DNA from: Laburnicola sp. R22_1
Taxonomy: Eukaryota > Ascomycota > Dothideomycetes > Pleosporales > Didymosphaeriaceae
NCBI GenBank assembly: GCA_014281115.1
Contig: JACONQ010000005.1
Span: forward strand, 3,720,001 to 3,784,000
Length of the DNA stretch: 64,000 bases
Reading direction: 5' to 3'
Shown here piece by piece: positions 1 to 12,045 of the stretch (its first letter is position 1; each line of letters begins with the position of its first letter). The translations under genes were made by a program, and so were the position numbers. The notes below the pieces were generated by a model. The model was not told where the DNA came from. It searched no databases and worked only from the letters and a program-made list of their open reading frames with translations.

Positions 1-230
1 TAAGAAAGAGCCTAACTAGCTCTATAGCGCTGTAGAACCTGTGGGGGGACTAGATATAACGCGCGAATATATAAAAAAGACATAGAGGTATCTTTTAAAT
101 TAGATATAAGTATAATGTATATAGGCTCCTTATTTAATAGCGATGAAATTAAAGAGTCATAATATAAGTTAGTCGTGCTAAGGAAAAGTGGCCGGCTTAC
201 TAATATGGCCGGCTCACTAATAGAATATGT
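1..230 (+). mobile_element. 3' end of a pogo-like DNA transposon relic (cut by window edge)
   Basis: Bases 38-75 resemble the C-terminal zinc-knuckle codons (Cys-x2-Cys with a following His-Asn-Ala-Arg stretch) of the better preserved element at 12821-14649. The segment ends in a terminal repeat: read from 230 leftwards it has two copies of ATTAGTRAGCCGGCC, followed by TA at 231-232, the expected Tc1/mariner-type target site. The 5' part lies outside the window. Family by similarity within the window; the exact family name is not known to me. Confidence 0.7.
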
Positions 231-240
231 TATTTATATT

Positions 241-595
241 ATATTAGAAAAATTTTTAAGTGCGTATATATATCTATAGTATCTAGATAGCTTTATATAT
301 ATCTATATACTAAAAGCGCTCTAAATATATTTATAATACTATTTTTTTAGTATATATATATATATATAAGATTATATAAAAATACGCACCTATATTACTA
401 GTGTACCTAGGATACCTAGAACACTTATAGCACTTATACTATTAAAATAATACTAATTAATTAGTAAATAAAGCTTTTAATTAGCTAGAATTTAAAAAAT
501 GCTTAGTAAGCTACTTAGTAAGCTTTAAAAAAAGATTTCTTAAAGTATAAAGTTAAAGTCTCTTACTATATTAGAAAAGTTTTTTCTAAAAGGCT
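241..595. repeat. 350-bp dispersed repeat, copy 1
   Basis: This stretch is the reverse complement, with scattered differences, of 11703-12045. Landmarks shared by both are the TAAGCTACTTAGTAAGCTTT core near 510, the alternating TATATATA run followed by AAGATTATATAAAAATACGCACC near 350-390, and the end near 241 reading ATTAGAAAAATTTT. It has no reading frame. In copy 2 it sits as the spacer of a large inverted repeat, whereas here it lacks those arms, so it seems to be an element in its own right or the part of the fold-back element left after loss of the arms. Confidence 0.65.
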
Positions 596-698
596 ACTTA
601 ACTATATATATATATAACATTAATTCTACTTAAAAGTAGGATAATAAAGGCTTTTATCTTAAATAATATAATAAAAAAGCAGAGTCCTCTACTTAGTA

Positions 699-2569
699 AC
701 GTACTTTGCACTCGAGTCGATTATTCCATCGAGTCGATTACTTTGCCAAGATCCCACTAAGTTCTGTACTATTCACAATAGTATAGAGTTAACACGAACT
801 ATTTTCGATAGTCTAAATAGGCCAATCTATTTAGAATCTACTTCTACAGGCTGCCTACAGGTTATTTTGTTATGCCTAGTCTTGCCACAGCGTCTACAGC
901 GCTGTTAAGTAGATTCGCCTTTATTAGCGCGCACCCTCTTCTTCGCCTCTTGCCCATTACTGCGCGCCCTAAACTCCTTTAGAGTGGCTAGCTACTGGCC
1001 CTCTTTAGCTGTGAGGACTCCTTTACGCTATACTCGCTTTCTTTTATGCAATTTATATCGTGTGGCGGCCTTATTAGTAGCTTAAAGTTTGGCGTTGCGT
1101 TTGGTTATTAACACTAAAGAATGCCCTATTAGCTTGGCGCCTTTAATAAGCTTTTCCACTACCTTAACTATATAAGTTAGGGAACTATCTACATGCCTTT
1201 AAATCCTCTACTTAACTAGCGTTAATTGCGACCTAAGTTTTATACTATTTCGCGGAGTTTATAACTCCTATATACTATCGCGAATAGTACAAAGTGGAGG
1301 CGTACGCAGGCGGACGTTAAGCTGCGATATTATAACTTCTAGGTTGTGGGGCACTAGGCCAGCACCTTAAAAGCCTCCTTTAATATTACTTTTAGTAATT
1401 AAAGCCTTAAAAGAGGCAATAAAGCAAGGTAGGAACTCGATTTTAGTAATGTGCGTGATGTGGTTACGCATTAGATTCTTGACTTAGCGCCTATACGCCT
1501 TTTTTAACGGCGCAAAACAACCCATATTAAGTGGCTGCAAGAGGTGCGACAAATGTAGAGGCATATAGAAAGTAATAATATTACTCTTTTTATAGTAATT
1601 CTAGAATTCGAGCAAGTTATAACTTTTATAGCCATTAATAATGAGCAAACATGCTCTACTAGTAGTACGCCTCTTTATATGCTTATTAAAGTGCTTTAGC
1701 CATTATAGACTAAGCTTATTTATTGTCTAGCCGTTCTTAGAGACTGCAATAACCTAATTATAAAGTATATCCTTCTTCTTATACTAGGCAGAGAGGTGGT
1801 GCTTGCCCCTAAAGATAATAAAGGGTGGGATTCACCACCCCATTACGTTAATACCTTAGATAACTATTATCCACTCCCTATTACCCTACTACACCTACTT
1901 TAGCTATCCTTAACACTTAGAGCCTATAACTACCACTCTAGTTAATATTATGTCCATTATAAAGCTAGACTCGTCGAAATTATAGGTGTCCTTATCTAGG
2001 ATACTATACTTGGCCTTTATATTCTCTACAAGCCAGAACTAGCCTTGTATTACCTTAGAATCCTCCTAGAGGGCTCTCTTATAGTCGTACTTTTAATTAA
2101 ACTTGACTTAAAGCTTTGGCTAGCGCTTAACAAAGTCATAAGGCCACCTCTAGCCAACTAGCTTGTAGTGGCGTGCAGCTAGTAAAGAATCGGCCATATC
2201 TTTTATAGCATTAAGCCGGGGCAGAAATTCTCGCGCGTCTAGATCGAGTATATGCTGTACAATTACCTGCTCCTCTCTTATAATAAGTCTTATTTTGTTA
2301 GGTGCGCAGTTGCATCTAAACGTCTTTCTAGCGCGTTAGTTACTAAGTATACTTTAAGAGACGTTATAGAGGGCTGCAGCGCGTCGCTAAGAGAGTGTCG
2401 CGTCTTGTTTAATAGCCTAGATTGTAAGCTATATACGCACTTCTTTTAACGCTAGTGGTTTATTATGTGGTTAAGGCATCGCATTGTACTATTGCTAATA
2501 GTACGTTTTAGTGGAGTCTTGGCAAAGTAATCGACTTAATAGAATAATAGACTCGAGTGCAAAGTACGT
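699..2569 (-). mobile_element. Complete pogo-like DNA transposon relic
   Basis: The two ends are inverted copies of about 60 bp starting ACGTACTTTGCACTCGAGTC, flanked on each side by TA (697-698 and 2570-2571), so both ends and the target duplication are present; length is 1,871 bp. Near the left end the minus strand reads a C-terminal zinc knuckle, Cys-Arg-Arg-Cys-Gly-Lys-Thr-Arg-His-Asn (about 905-870), as in fungal pogo/Fot-type DDE transposases, so the transposase ran right to left. The rest of the frame is broken by many TAG/TAA stops. Inside each terminal repeat the word TCGAGTCGATTA occurs twice, 17 bp apart (712 and 729 in the left end). It is inactive as it stands. Confidence 0.85.
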
Positions 2570-2785
2570 TAATTAAAAAGAGTATAAAAAGGTAATTAGG
2601 CATAAAAAAAGCACGTTTAAACTGCTAAGTAAGCTTAGTAGTCTTAGCGCAAGACTTTTATAAGTAAATCTTTTATAAAGAGGCTACTTAGAACTTTAGA
2701 AGATAAAACTTAGGCACAGCTATACTATAAGCTATTTTCTTTACTATTCTAATTATCGTAAATAATATAAGTTAATATATTAATA

Positions 2786-3072
2786 TGTCCGTACACTATA
2801 TAGGCAAGGGCACCTAAGGGTATTAAGGTTTTAATATTGCCGCATAATAGTATTATGTAGAGATTATATAATGCCTGTTCGCCGCAGCCTATACGCTATA
2901 GAATCTTCTCCTTTCTATCTATACTCTCTCTAGAGATAAGTAATTAATACTAAGTTAGTTCTATTATATTATTTTCTTTCCTTATATAATTATCCTATAC
3001 ACTCTCTACACTTACTAATATAGAGTATTAGATATTAATATCTATATAGCTAGCTATAGAGCCTATTTAACA
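2786..3072 (+). repeat. 5' LTR of the copia-type relic
   Basis: Starts TGTCC and ends AACA, close to the canonical TG..CA termini. It is matched along its whole length by 10015-10299. A shared landmark is the run AGGCAAGGGCACCTAAGGG about 25 bases from the start. Confidence 0.85.
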
Positions 3073-3157
3073 CTAATTAGTAAGAATAAAGATAGATTAT
3101 ATAAGTTATTATTAGCTATATAATTTGTTTTATTATACTCTATCCTTTATATATAAG

Positions 3158-3345
3158 AGGATAGTAGATTAAACTTTTATAAAGTTAGTAAGTAACTATC
3201 GCTACTATATAAAATAAAGAAAGCGATTATACAAGACATACAAAACCTATTCTTATCTATAAGGATAGTAGATTAACTCTTTTATTAAGTTAGTAAGTAG
3301 ATATTACTACTATATAAGATTTAAAAGAAGATAGTGTACTAAGCA
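3158..3345 (+). repeat. Imperfect tandem repeat behind the 5' LTR
   Basis: Two copies of a unit beginning AGGATAGTAGATTAA start at 3158 and 3262, a period of 104 bp; each goes on to AAGTTAGTAAGTA and CTACTATATAA. It lies in the leader of the retrotransposon, before the gag-like frame. Function unknown; leader repeats can arise by replication slippage. Confidence 0.5.
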
Positions 3346-3434
3346 TACTACTAGTAACTATATAAACACATAGATAATAATAAACTCTAATAAAGCGCAA
3401 CTTTCTATATAACTAACCTATTAAACAAACTAGT

Positions 3435-6400
3435 TACATAATAACTACCTCTACTACTACTTCGTATAAAGCCCCCACCTGTACTACCTCTACCTTATAA
3501 GATAATACTAATGTGCCTAAATATACTAGACTATATAGTAAGTATACTAAAGGGATAGAAATATTAAAGGCAACACTGTGTAAGGGAATAAGACCTAGGT
3601 ACTAGAAGGATAAGATTAGCCTGGTTAATAATTCCTCTCTATTAGAAATGCAATTATACGTAGTATATACTATTACTAATTATTATATATTATACTAAAA
3701 AGGGACAGCTTTCTTAGAATTATTCTAGAAAGACTTTAAAGAATAGAAAGAACACTATTTTTAAAGTTAAACTATATATTTAAAAGAGAGCTTATTATAG
3801 TCCTAGAAGAAAAGGGCATTATACTAAGAATAGATACTAGGGCTATAAGTGCTAGCAAACTATACAAAGTAGCCTAAGGTAATATAGATATTACTTATAT
3901 ATTACTACCCTTACTAGCCTACTTAACTCCTTGTATATAAATACTAAGGCTAATCTTAAAGATACCTAAGCTAGTTAGGCTATCGTATAAACCTAAATAG
4001 AGCAAGCCGCTACCACTATAGGCATCTACACAGCTATAGGTCCCTATAGATAGCTTAAGAGAACATTTATATAAGTACTAAGAACAATCTTATTTGTATA
4101 AATAACTAAATAACCTACTACTCTTCGCACATAGTATCTAACTACTATTCTGTCTACCTACTTATAATTATTAAACGCTGTATAGAATAGAACTACTATT
4201 AGTTAAATATAAATTATAGGCACTATACTAATCTATATAGACTAAGCCTATACTATAATCTAACCTATACAAACTTTTGCCTAAGCACAATCTACCTTCT
4301 TAGAGAATTCTAGCTAACAAGATAATTTAATTTTAAAAGGCATAGAATAAGAATAATAACTATACTAAAGCTCTATATAATATTTTAGTAAATAAGACTA
4401 GAATCTTTATAAATCTATATAGACGTCTAGATATTACTAAGGATTAATATCTAGATATCTTTCTAGATATCCTTACTAGCTATGCGGCATAGTATTACCT
4501 CTATACTATTTGCCCTAGACAATTATAGAAGTGCTTATACAAAGCACTTAATAGTTACTTTAATACTATTATTAACTATAACTAGTATTAGATAGACTAG
4601 ACTATAATAACTTTTATATAATGCTAGTACAAAAACCTTAATAAGAATCTACATAAAGTCCTAGAGACAATAATTAATAGGCTTACCCTTGCATAGAGAG
4701 TATTAGGTGCGGACTTTGCTAGGGAAATTCCTCTCTATACTACTATTATATAAGCATACTATAGATATATAGAGCTAGAGTAGACTATATTTATCTCTAA
4801 GCCTACCTATAAAGCTCTATTTGCTAATCTCTATGCGTTAATTTAAGTTATAATTAACTACTAATCTAATTAGTACCTATAAGAGGCTAATATATACTAC
4901 ACTAATCGCAAATATAACTTTTCCACACAAAGAGGAAGATTACTAGTTTCTTATAGATAAGGATTTTACAAACGTTTTATACTATTATTATTGCAATTCT
5001 AATTAAACAATGTTTATATAAGACTAAAGAAGTGTTTTATGTGCTATAAGGAAGGTTGTTAGTCTTTTAACCATTTGCGCAATAAGCGTACCTGCGTAAT
5101 AAGGCAGTATATTACTTTCTATAAAGAGTATAATAATAAAACGCCTTTATACAAAACTATTTAGTCTTATATTTAGGATGTAGAAGGGTATAATAATAAG
5201 GAACCTATTTTGCACAAAGAAGAGGAGTAGAGTAAAGATAATAAGAATAGTAATAATTAAGTGTTCTACCTAACTACTACTACCTATCTTTACTATATAA
5301 CTAGCGAATATATCTATAAGACAAAGCTAGAGGAGTGTATAGAATAGTTTATTCTTAAAGATTAATACTATATAATATACTAAGGTAAACTATAGGATAT
5401 AGGTATAGTAAGATTTTCTACTATTAGCAAAGCATAGCTAGAGGCATACATATAAAAGAACTTTTATATAAAGATTAATTAGATACCTAGCAACACTAAT
5501 ATTAGCTTTAGAGATTAGAATCTATAAGGATCTCTAGGAACTATACAAATTATAAATCTAATAGGAACAGTTACCTACTATATCCTAGACACTATAACAC
5601 TATTTCTACTATTACTAGTAGATGCTAATAAGCTAAGTGCCTACTTTAATAATGTTCTAGATATTATTATATAAAAGAATAGTATAACTATATCTATTAT
5701 ACGCAAATAGAGACACCCTTTCTTTAATATTAGTAAGAAAGAAACTATGTCTTTCTTTACTAAATAAGAACTCTGCCGCCTTTATTAATAATTTGGACAC
5801 CCCTATATAGAAAGACTTTAGAAGATGCTTACTAATGCTAGCTATAAAGTAGATGCTACTATACTAAACAAAATTTAGAAGTTTTGCTACTACTATTAAT
5901 TGCATAAATAAGTCCCGCGTCGCTTTAAGTTTACTATTAAGGATAATACTCACTTTAACTATAAGATTATTATTAATATTATACGTATTAGAACTAGAGA
6001 CGCACTACATATTATAGATGCAGATATATTATTTTAAGCTATAATCTTTTTAAAATTAATATCAATATAAGATGTGTAGGAAGCTCTCTATAGATACTAG
6101 ATTAATATCTACTAAGGTCTACCTAACTATATTATATATAATCTAAGTTTAGAAACTATATAAAGATTATTAGTGCAATCTATAGGCAAATACCTATAGA
6201 AGTATATTAGGTAATAGGGAAGATTAAGCGTTTGCACGCACTTTTTCGCAAAGTCTTTAATATTCTTAAGGCTAAACTAGAAGATTATATAGATAAGGAG
6301 GATATTCTGTAAATAGCTATTAAAGCTATTAATAATACTATAGGCCTAGATAGCCTTATACTTATACTGCTAGTCTTTAGCGTATATTCTAGAATTAATA

Positions 6401-8630
6401 TAGATTCTTCCCTATTGCCTAATATTATTACACGTATAAATACTATATAAAAGGCAATAAAAATATTATAGAAGAAAAGAGATAATATTAATTATGCGCT
6501 AAATACTTATAATAGTCTATTAGTAGTGCACAAAGTCCTTAAGCTCCCACTTAGATCTAAGGTTATAGTCTAGAGAGAAAAAGATGGATAGACAGGCCTA
6601 TATAAGATTAAGGGCATTAAGAATAAAAATATAATTCTTAATCTAGAGAATAGTTTAGTAACGTTTTGCTATATGTAAGTTAAGCTATACTATTATAAAA
6701 AAATTACACTTCTCTACTATTATATAAAATAGATAATATTGCTCCTATATAATGAATCCTCTAGAGAAGAGGAAAAGAGGCTGCCTAAGAAAGAATGCTA
6801 TATTTCTTTCTTAGAAGAAGATAAGCGATTAGGAACTATCTCTAAAGCTCTATGTAAAAGATGTAATTATAACACCTAAAGCACTTTTTAAAGAGTTAGA
6901 TTATATAGAAATAGACACTCTAATCGCTAATAGTATATTTAAGATTCTTCTTTTTAACCTATTTAAGTATAAGGGCAGAATCTTTAACCTCTGCCTTATA
7001 TAAGAAGTTAAGGGCAAGACTACTTAACTATATAAGAAATCCCACCTTATGTTTACTAGCCACTCTAATAAGAAAAAGGATAAAATTCTTACCTAATTAC
7101 TCACTATCTAAAGAATAAGCTAGCGTCTACTCCTTACATTAGAAGCAAGCCTTTAGGCAATATATAGAATATATTTTAAACTATAAGATATTATCTAGGC
7201 CTATATTTAGTCTACTAATAAACTAAACTATACACTCTATACTAGACTACCTAAGGAACTGCGTATAAACTTTTTATAAGACACAATTTTCTATATTATA
7301 TAACTACTCTATAGTGTAGCTAAATTAGATTTTTACTAGTTTAAGACCTACTATAACTACTATAAAGAGAGACTTAGTATAAAGACTTTATTATACAACC
7401 TATATTTGCTTATTACTAATAAAGGAGAGTACACCTTTGGGATTACTAGCCTTTAGACAGATAATATTCTTAGTATTATTAATAAGAACTTTGCATAAAG
7501 AGAAAAAGAAGAGCTAAAGAAAGTAGCCTTCTATATAAAGGATAAGACTATTCTTGCTAAGGACTAACCTATTAAGTTTAATAGTAGAAGAATTCGGCTT
7601 ATATATAACACTATAGTTCTTATATAGAAAGGGCAAGTAAAGGGCTTTCGCACAATTAACTCTAAAGATAAGAATACTACTTAGAGGTATATAGAGCAAT
7701 GTGTAAGAGGCGCCTATATTGCATTTATATACTAACTAGAAGCTATATTTAATTTATCTATTACTACTTAGACTATATTACTCTTAAACAAAGATATTAA
7801 GGCATTAAACGCACAAATCTAATAGTAGATTAATAATAGTGTGTAAGGGTTCGGGCTCGCGATAGTTAGGATGAAAGTAAGTTAATTCCTAGTACATAAA
7901 ATACTGCTATACTAAGTAGGTAGGCAGAAGGGCAGCACCTTATGGGTGCTGCCGCGCTAGTGGCCGAATTGGGCCTAGCGCCGGATTAATGTTATTCCGG
8001 GTTCCGAGTCAGGTGCCGCTATAGATCCATAATATAGTGAGTGTGGCCTTATCTTTATACTATTAGATCTCTATCACGCGAAGCTGTTTATTTTTACTAA
8101 TAGTTTATTTGCTAATAACAAGAACCTAAGCTTATAGCTAGGATTTCTAATTACTCTAGGTATTAAGTATTATATAGATAGTAGTAATAACTTTAATATT
8201 CTAGCAAATATTATATACTAGAATTTAACTAAGTGTAAGAGAGTAATAAGAAGCATTCTTGCTAGCGAGCTATATAGTATAGTAGGAGGCTTTAATAATA
8301 CTATTACTATTAGCATAACTCTTTAGAAGATTATACGCACACTTAGTCTACTATAAATCCCTATAGTTATTTGTATAGATTTAAAGTCTCTTTATAACTA
8401 CCTTATATAACTAGAAACTATAAATAAGAAGCGTCTTATAATTAATATTATATTACTCCGCAAATTGTATAAGCACCACGAGATCTCTAAGATTAGATAG
8501 ATTAATAGGAAGAATAACCCTACTAATGTCTATATAAAGAAGGCCCTAAACTAGGCTCTAAAGTCCTTAATCTCTAGCAACACCTTAATAATTACTATTA
8601 AAGCATTAGTGAATTGCCTTAAGCCCGCCT
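3435..8630 (+). pseudogene. Decayed copia-type Gag-Pol polyprotein
   Basis: Recognisable islands, in order: a Cys-Phe-Met-Cys..Cys..His zinc knuckle near 5030-5090; a pre-integrase block near 5775-6010 with the Phe-Gly-His-Pro motif and Arg-Arg-Phe-Lys-Phe-Thr; the distal integrase part near 6180-6690, including a Trp-Arg-Glu-Lys-Asp-Gly-Trp-like stretch; reverse transcriptase near 7100-7840; and RNase H near 8045-8630. Known fungal copia polyproteins have these islands in this order. Dozens of TAG/TAA codons interrupt the frame and a 200-bp insertion (7845-8044) splits reverse transcriptase from RNase H. No functional product can be made. Confidence 0.8.
7845..8044. mobile_element. 200-bp insertion inside the retrotransposon, less mutated than its host
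   Basis: The polyprotein frame stops making sense at 7844 and resumes at about 8041; the 4-5 bases GTGT(G) stand at both junctions (7841-7844 and 8041-8044), as expected for a target duplication. The insert is far richer in G and C than its surroundings and holds a 9-bp perfect hairpin, GGCAGCACC / GGTGCTGCC, near 7933-7956. No inverted termini or reading frame. It could be a small solo LTR or a non-autonomous element. That it escaped RIP is explained if it is too short or arrived later. Confidence 0.6.
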
Positions 8631-10014
8631 GTGTAAGCTCTTTCTAGCCTTTATATAGCACTATTTCTTTATTATTTATCTATTCTTTTGCGCAATATAT
8701 TAATTTAATTCTGTTTACACGCATATATTACTTAAAAATGCGCATTTTCTTATCTATTATTTATATAGAAAGAGGAGAGACATAACACATAGTTATTTAA
8801 AGAAGAGTCTTTTTTTATTTTAGTACTTATAGATAATATCTAGAAGTGTCTACCCTACTATCTAGCCCTACCCTGTGTGATAATTGCACCTAGCACTATA
8901 GCTCTACTATATATAAGAACTGCACAATTCTGCCTAGAAGTTTGCTACTATATAATACTTAGTAAAGGGTCTAAGGCCAGAGTTACTACTATAGCGGTAA
9001 GCGCACGTAGTGCCCCTAAGGACACTATATAACTAGATAAGAAGTGCGTAAAAGTAGCCCTTGCGCTAAATAAGCTTAGCAATCTATAGACGTAGGTCTA
9101 TACTAGCTATAAGAATAATATTAATATTATACAAAGGCAGATATACAATACATAACTTCTTAGTCTATTTTCTATAGTTAGTATTTATACAAAAAGTAAA
9201 GAATAAAGAAACTTATATTAATAGAGATGCCCTAGATAAATATATAGTTTGCTTAGAAACTAGTTAGGAGGGTAATATATATTCTTCTACTTAGAAGAGC
9301 TACTATAGTAGTATTAAAGCTAGGGAGTCCTAGCTAGTTAAGACTTACTAGTATAAGCGCTATTATCTACACTAAGTTAGTATTATATAGAGATAAGATA
9401 TTATATAATAAGGGACACAGTTTAGCACTATATAAAATAGAGGATTAGCTTAATAAAAAGAGAAAAGAGCTAGGGAGAAGGAATATATATAGAGAGATAT
9501 TTAAAGTAGGGGATAAGAAAGAGAAGAATAGAGGGAGGAAAGCCCACCTTATATGCCTCTTCCTTCTGTCTAGAGCCTTAATTCCTACCCCTTATTAGTG
9601 TTTATCTTCCTCTTATTTAATATTGCACAATTGCCTATCACTACTATCTAAACAAATAAAATAAATAGGTCTACCTATTATATAAAGAATAAACTAAGTA
9701 AAAAGAACTTTATATAAATAATATATTATTGCCGCAATCTTATTATTAACTACGTAATCTTACCCTTAACTACTATTAGCTAGACTGCTACTCTACTACT
9801 AATAAGCCTAATTGCGCCTCTAATAAATAGTAGCAACGTATAATAAATAGTTACTTAATAGAATCTTTCTATTAACTAGAGTAAACTAGCTAGAGTAGGA
9901 GACATATAGATAGGAGAATAATAAATAGATAAAGTAAATATTAGTAAGTAGATAGTTTATACAAAGGAAGGAAGAACTACTAATAGTAATCTTAATAATA
10001 AAGAGTTACTAGTA

Positions 10015-10299
10015 TCTGTATACTATATAGGCAAGGGCACCTAAGGGTGTTATAGTTTTAATATTACTATATAATAGTATTATATAAAGATTATATAATG
10101 CCTATGCGCCGCAGCCTATATGCTGTAGGATCTTCTTCTTTCTATTCGCACCCTCTTTAGAGATAAGCAATTAATACTAAGTTAGTTCTATTATATTATT
10201 TCCTTTTCTTATATAATTATCCTGTATGCCCTCCACACTTGCTAATATAGAGTATTAGATATTAATGTCTATATGGCTAGCTATAGAGCCCATTTAACA
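10015..10299 (+). repeat. 3' LTR of the copia-type relic
   Basis: Full-length partner of 2786-3072. It retains more G and C than the 5' copy at several matching sites (for example GGATCTTCTTC against GAATCTTCTCC), so the two copies were mutated independently. Confidence 0.85.
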
Positions 10300-11090
10300 T
10301 AATAAGTATATACTATTATACTTATAAGTAGGATAAGGGTAATATATACTAAATACACGTTTATCGCTCTATTGCTATATTATTAAAGTTGTTCTAGATA
10401 AAGCTTCTACTATTACTCTACACCCTACTATCTATCTAAACATTAATATTATTTTTAAAAAAGTACTTACTATTACTAAAGAGTACATGCTATAGTTTTA
10501 CGTCGCTACTACTAATATAGCTATACTAAAGTTCTATTCTATTTATAAGATACTTATCTAGCGTAAGAGATAGATATACTTAACTATTTATAAGGCTATC
10601 CTTATATACTAGTTAGACTAGCAGCTAGTCTAGTTTATAAAAAATAGTAGTACTATATTTCTACTCTAGTAGACGTAATTACTTCTTATTAGTACTAGAA
10701 TTCTCTAGTAGAGGATATAAAAGAAGGATAATAAGGTCTTTATTAATAAGCTTTAGTATAGTAAGAGTGTTGCATAAATCTGCAAGATCCTTCTAGCTAT
10801 TATTACTATTAAGTTAGCTTATCTAAGTAAGTACGCCGTATAAGCGGCGTGTAAGCGTAAATAACTAATAATAGTAGTAGTAATAAGCTAGGTATACTAT
10901 ATATAGTGTAAGTAAACCTTATATAAGTTAGAAGCTTATAAGGTGTAAATATAGTGTAAGTAAGTTTAAACTATTATTATATTATTAGGTAGTATTTAAG
11001 GTTAGTCTTTAATTAGAATTAAGTGCTATACATAGCATATAATAATTTTCTATCTTAACTTACTTTAACCTTAAACTAGAAAAATAGATT
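10300..11090 (+). pseudogene. Unidentified decayed coding relic
   Basis: From about 10365 to 10930 one plus-strand frame reads a long protein-like stretch (rich in Leu, Ile, Lys and Tyr, with Lys-Glu-Tyr-Met and Ala-Thr-Thr-Asn-Ile-Ala near 10470-10525) whose interruptions are TAG or TAA codons only. That is the pattern of a RIP-mutated gene rather than random sequence. I do not recognise the family. It directly follows the 3' LTR, so it may be the target of that insertion or part of a separate element. Confidence 0.45.
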
Positions 11091-11116
11091 AAAAAGGTAT
11101 TTGGCAAGCCGACAGT

Positions 11117-11702
11117 ATAGATATATATAAATATACACATACTTATATATTTTTGTATAAGTAATTTGCTAGTATAAAAATACTTAAAAATATATAATTA
11201 TACGTAAACTTACGTAGATATACACAAATAGTTTAAATAAGTAATTTTTTTAAAGCTTTATAACTTTTTTACTAGTAAAGCTATAATTTTAATTTTATAA
11301 TAGATTTATAGTGAAAATACTAGTCTTTAATTATTTAATTTTAAAATACTATTTTTATTACATAATTAGTTAGTAATTAAAGGAACTCTTTATTTTACTA
11401 GTTATTATATATATTACGTAATATTTATATATAAAAATATAGTCCTAATAATAAATTATTTAAAGTTTTAACAAAGTTTTAATAAAAGTAAAGTAGTTAA
11501 AAAGTTATTAAAGTTCATACTTTTTAAAGTAGTGTTCTCTACTAAGCCACTAATTTTCGCCTAATCTAATTCTTTTAAATAATTATAAAACTATATTTTT
11601 TCTATTTTTAAACCTATAAAATCTAAAATTTAGAGTTAGGTAGAAGTTCTATATAATACGCTAGTAATTAGTACTATTATATTAACTAGTAATTACTATC
11701 TA
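11117..11702 (+). repeat. Left arm of a large inverted repeat (fold-back)
   Basis: This arm is the reverse complement of 12046-12627 over about 585 bp, for example TAGTAATTACTATCTA at its inner edge against TAGATAGTAATTACT at 12046. Where the right arm has GCGCA-type words the left arm has ATATA-type words, so the left arm carries more C-to-T/G-to-A change. No reading frame. Confidence 0.75.
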
Positions 11703-12045
11703 GTAAGAGACTTTAACTTTATACTTTAAAAATCTTTTTTTAAAAGCTTACTAAGTAGCTTACTAAGCTTTTTTAAATTTTAGCTAATTAAAGAGCTTTA
11801 TTTGCTTATTAATTAGTATTTTATAAATAATATAGGCATCTAGAGTATTCTAGTTACTCTAGCTACTTTAGGTATACTAGTAGTATAGGTGCGTATTTTT
11901 ACATAATCTTATATATATATATACTAAGAAAAAAGTAGTATTACTAGTGCGCTCTAAGCGTATTTAGTGCTTAGGCGTGCGTAGCCTTATATAGGGCCAC
12001 TTAGGTGCCCTAGGTGCTTATACGCGCATAAATTTTTTTCTAATA
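11703..12045. repeat. Spacer of the inverted repeat = dispersed repeat copy 2
   Basis: Matches 241-595 in reverse orientation along nearly the whole length. It includes a TATATATATATA run near 11915 and a tight cluster of GC-containing words near 11945-12035 that are more decayed in copy 1. Confidence 0.65.

Larger units (their letters stand above)
2786..10299 (+). mobile_element. Ty1/copia-type LTR retrotransposon relic
   Basis: Direct repeats of about 287 bp at 2786-3072 and 10015-10299 flank a 6.9-kb interior. In between, in the order expected for copia elements, one can read remains of a gag zinc knuckle, a protease-like region, a pre-integrase and integrase region, reverse transcriptase and RNase H, all on the plus strand. 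The RNase H remnant ends near 8630; 8631-10014 is AT-rich with no readable protein, unusually long for a 3' untranslated part and perhaps holding another decayed insertion. Every coding segment is full of RIP-type stops. The element is dead; divergence between the LTRs (several percent, mostly transitions, plus a small indel near the start) fits RIP rather than simple ageing. Confidence 0.85.

Noticed and set aside
2252..2449. 65-codon open frame on the plus strand
   Set aside because: It lies antisense within the pogo-like relic whose transposase runs on the minus strand, and has no domain.
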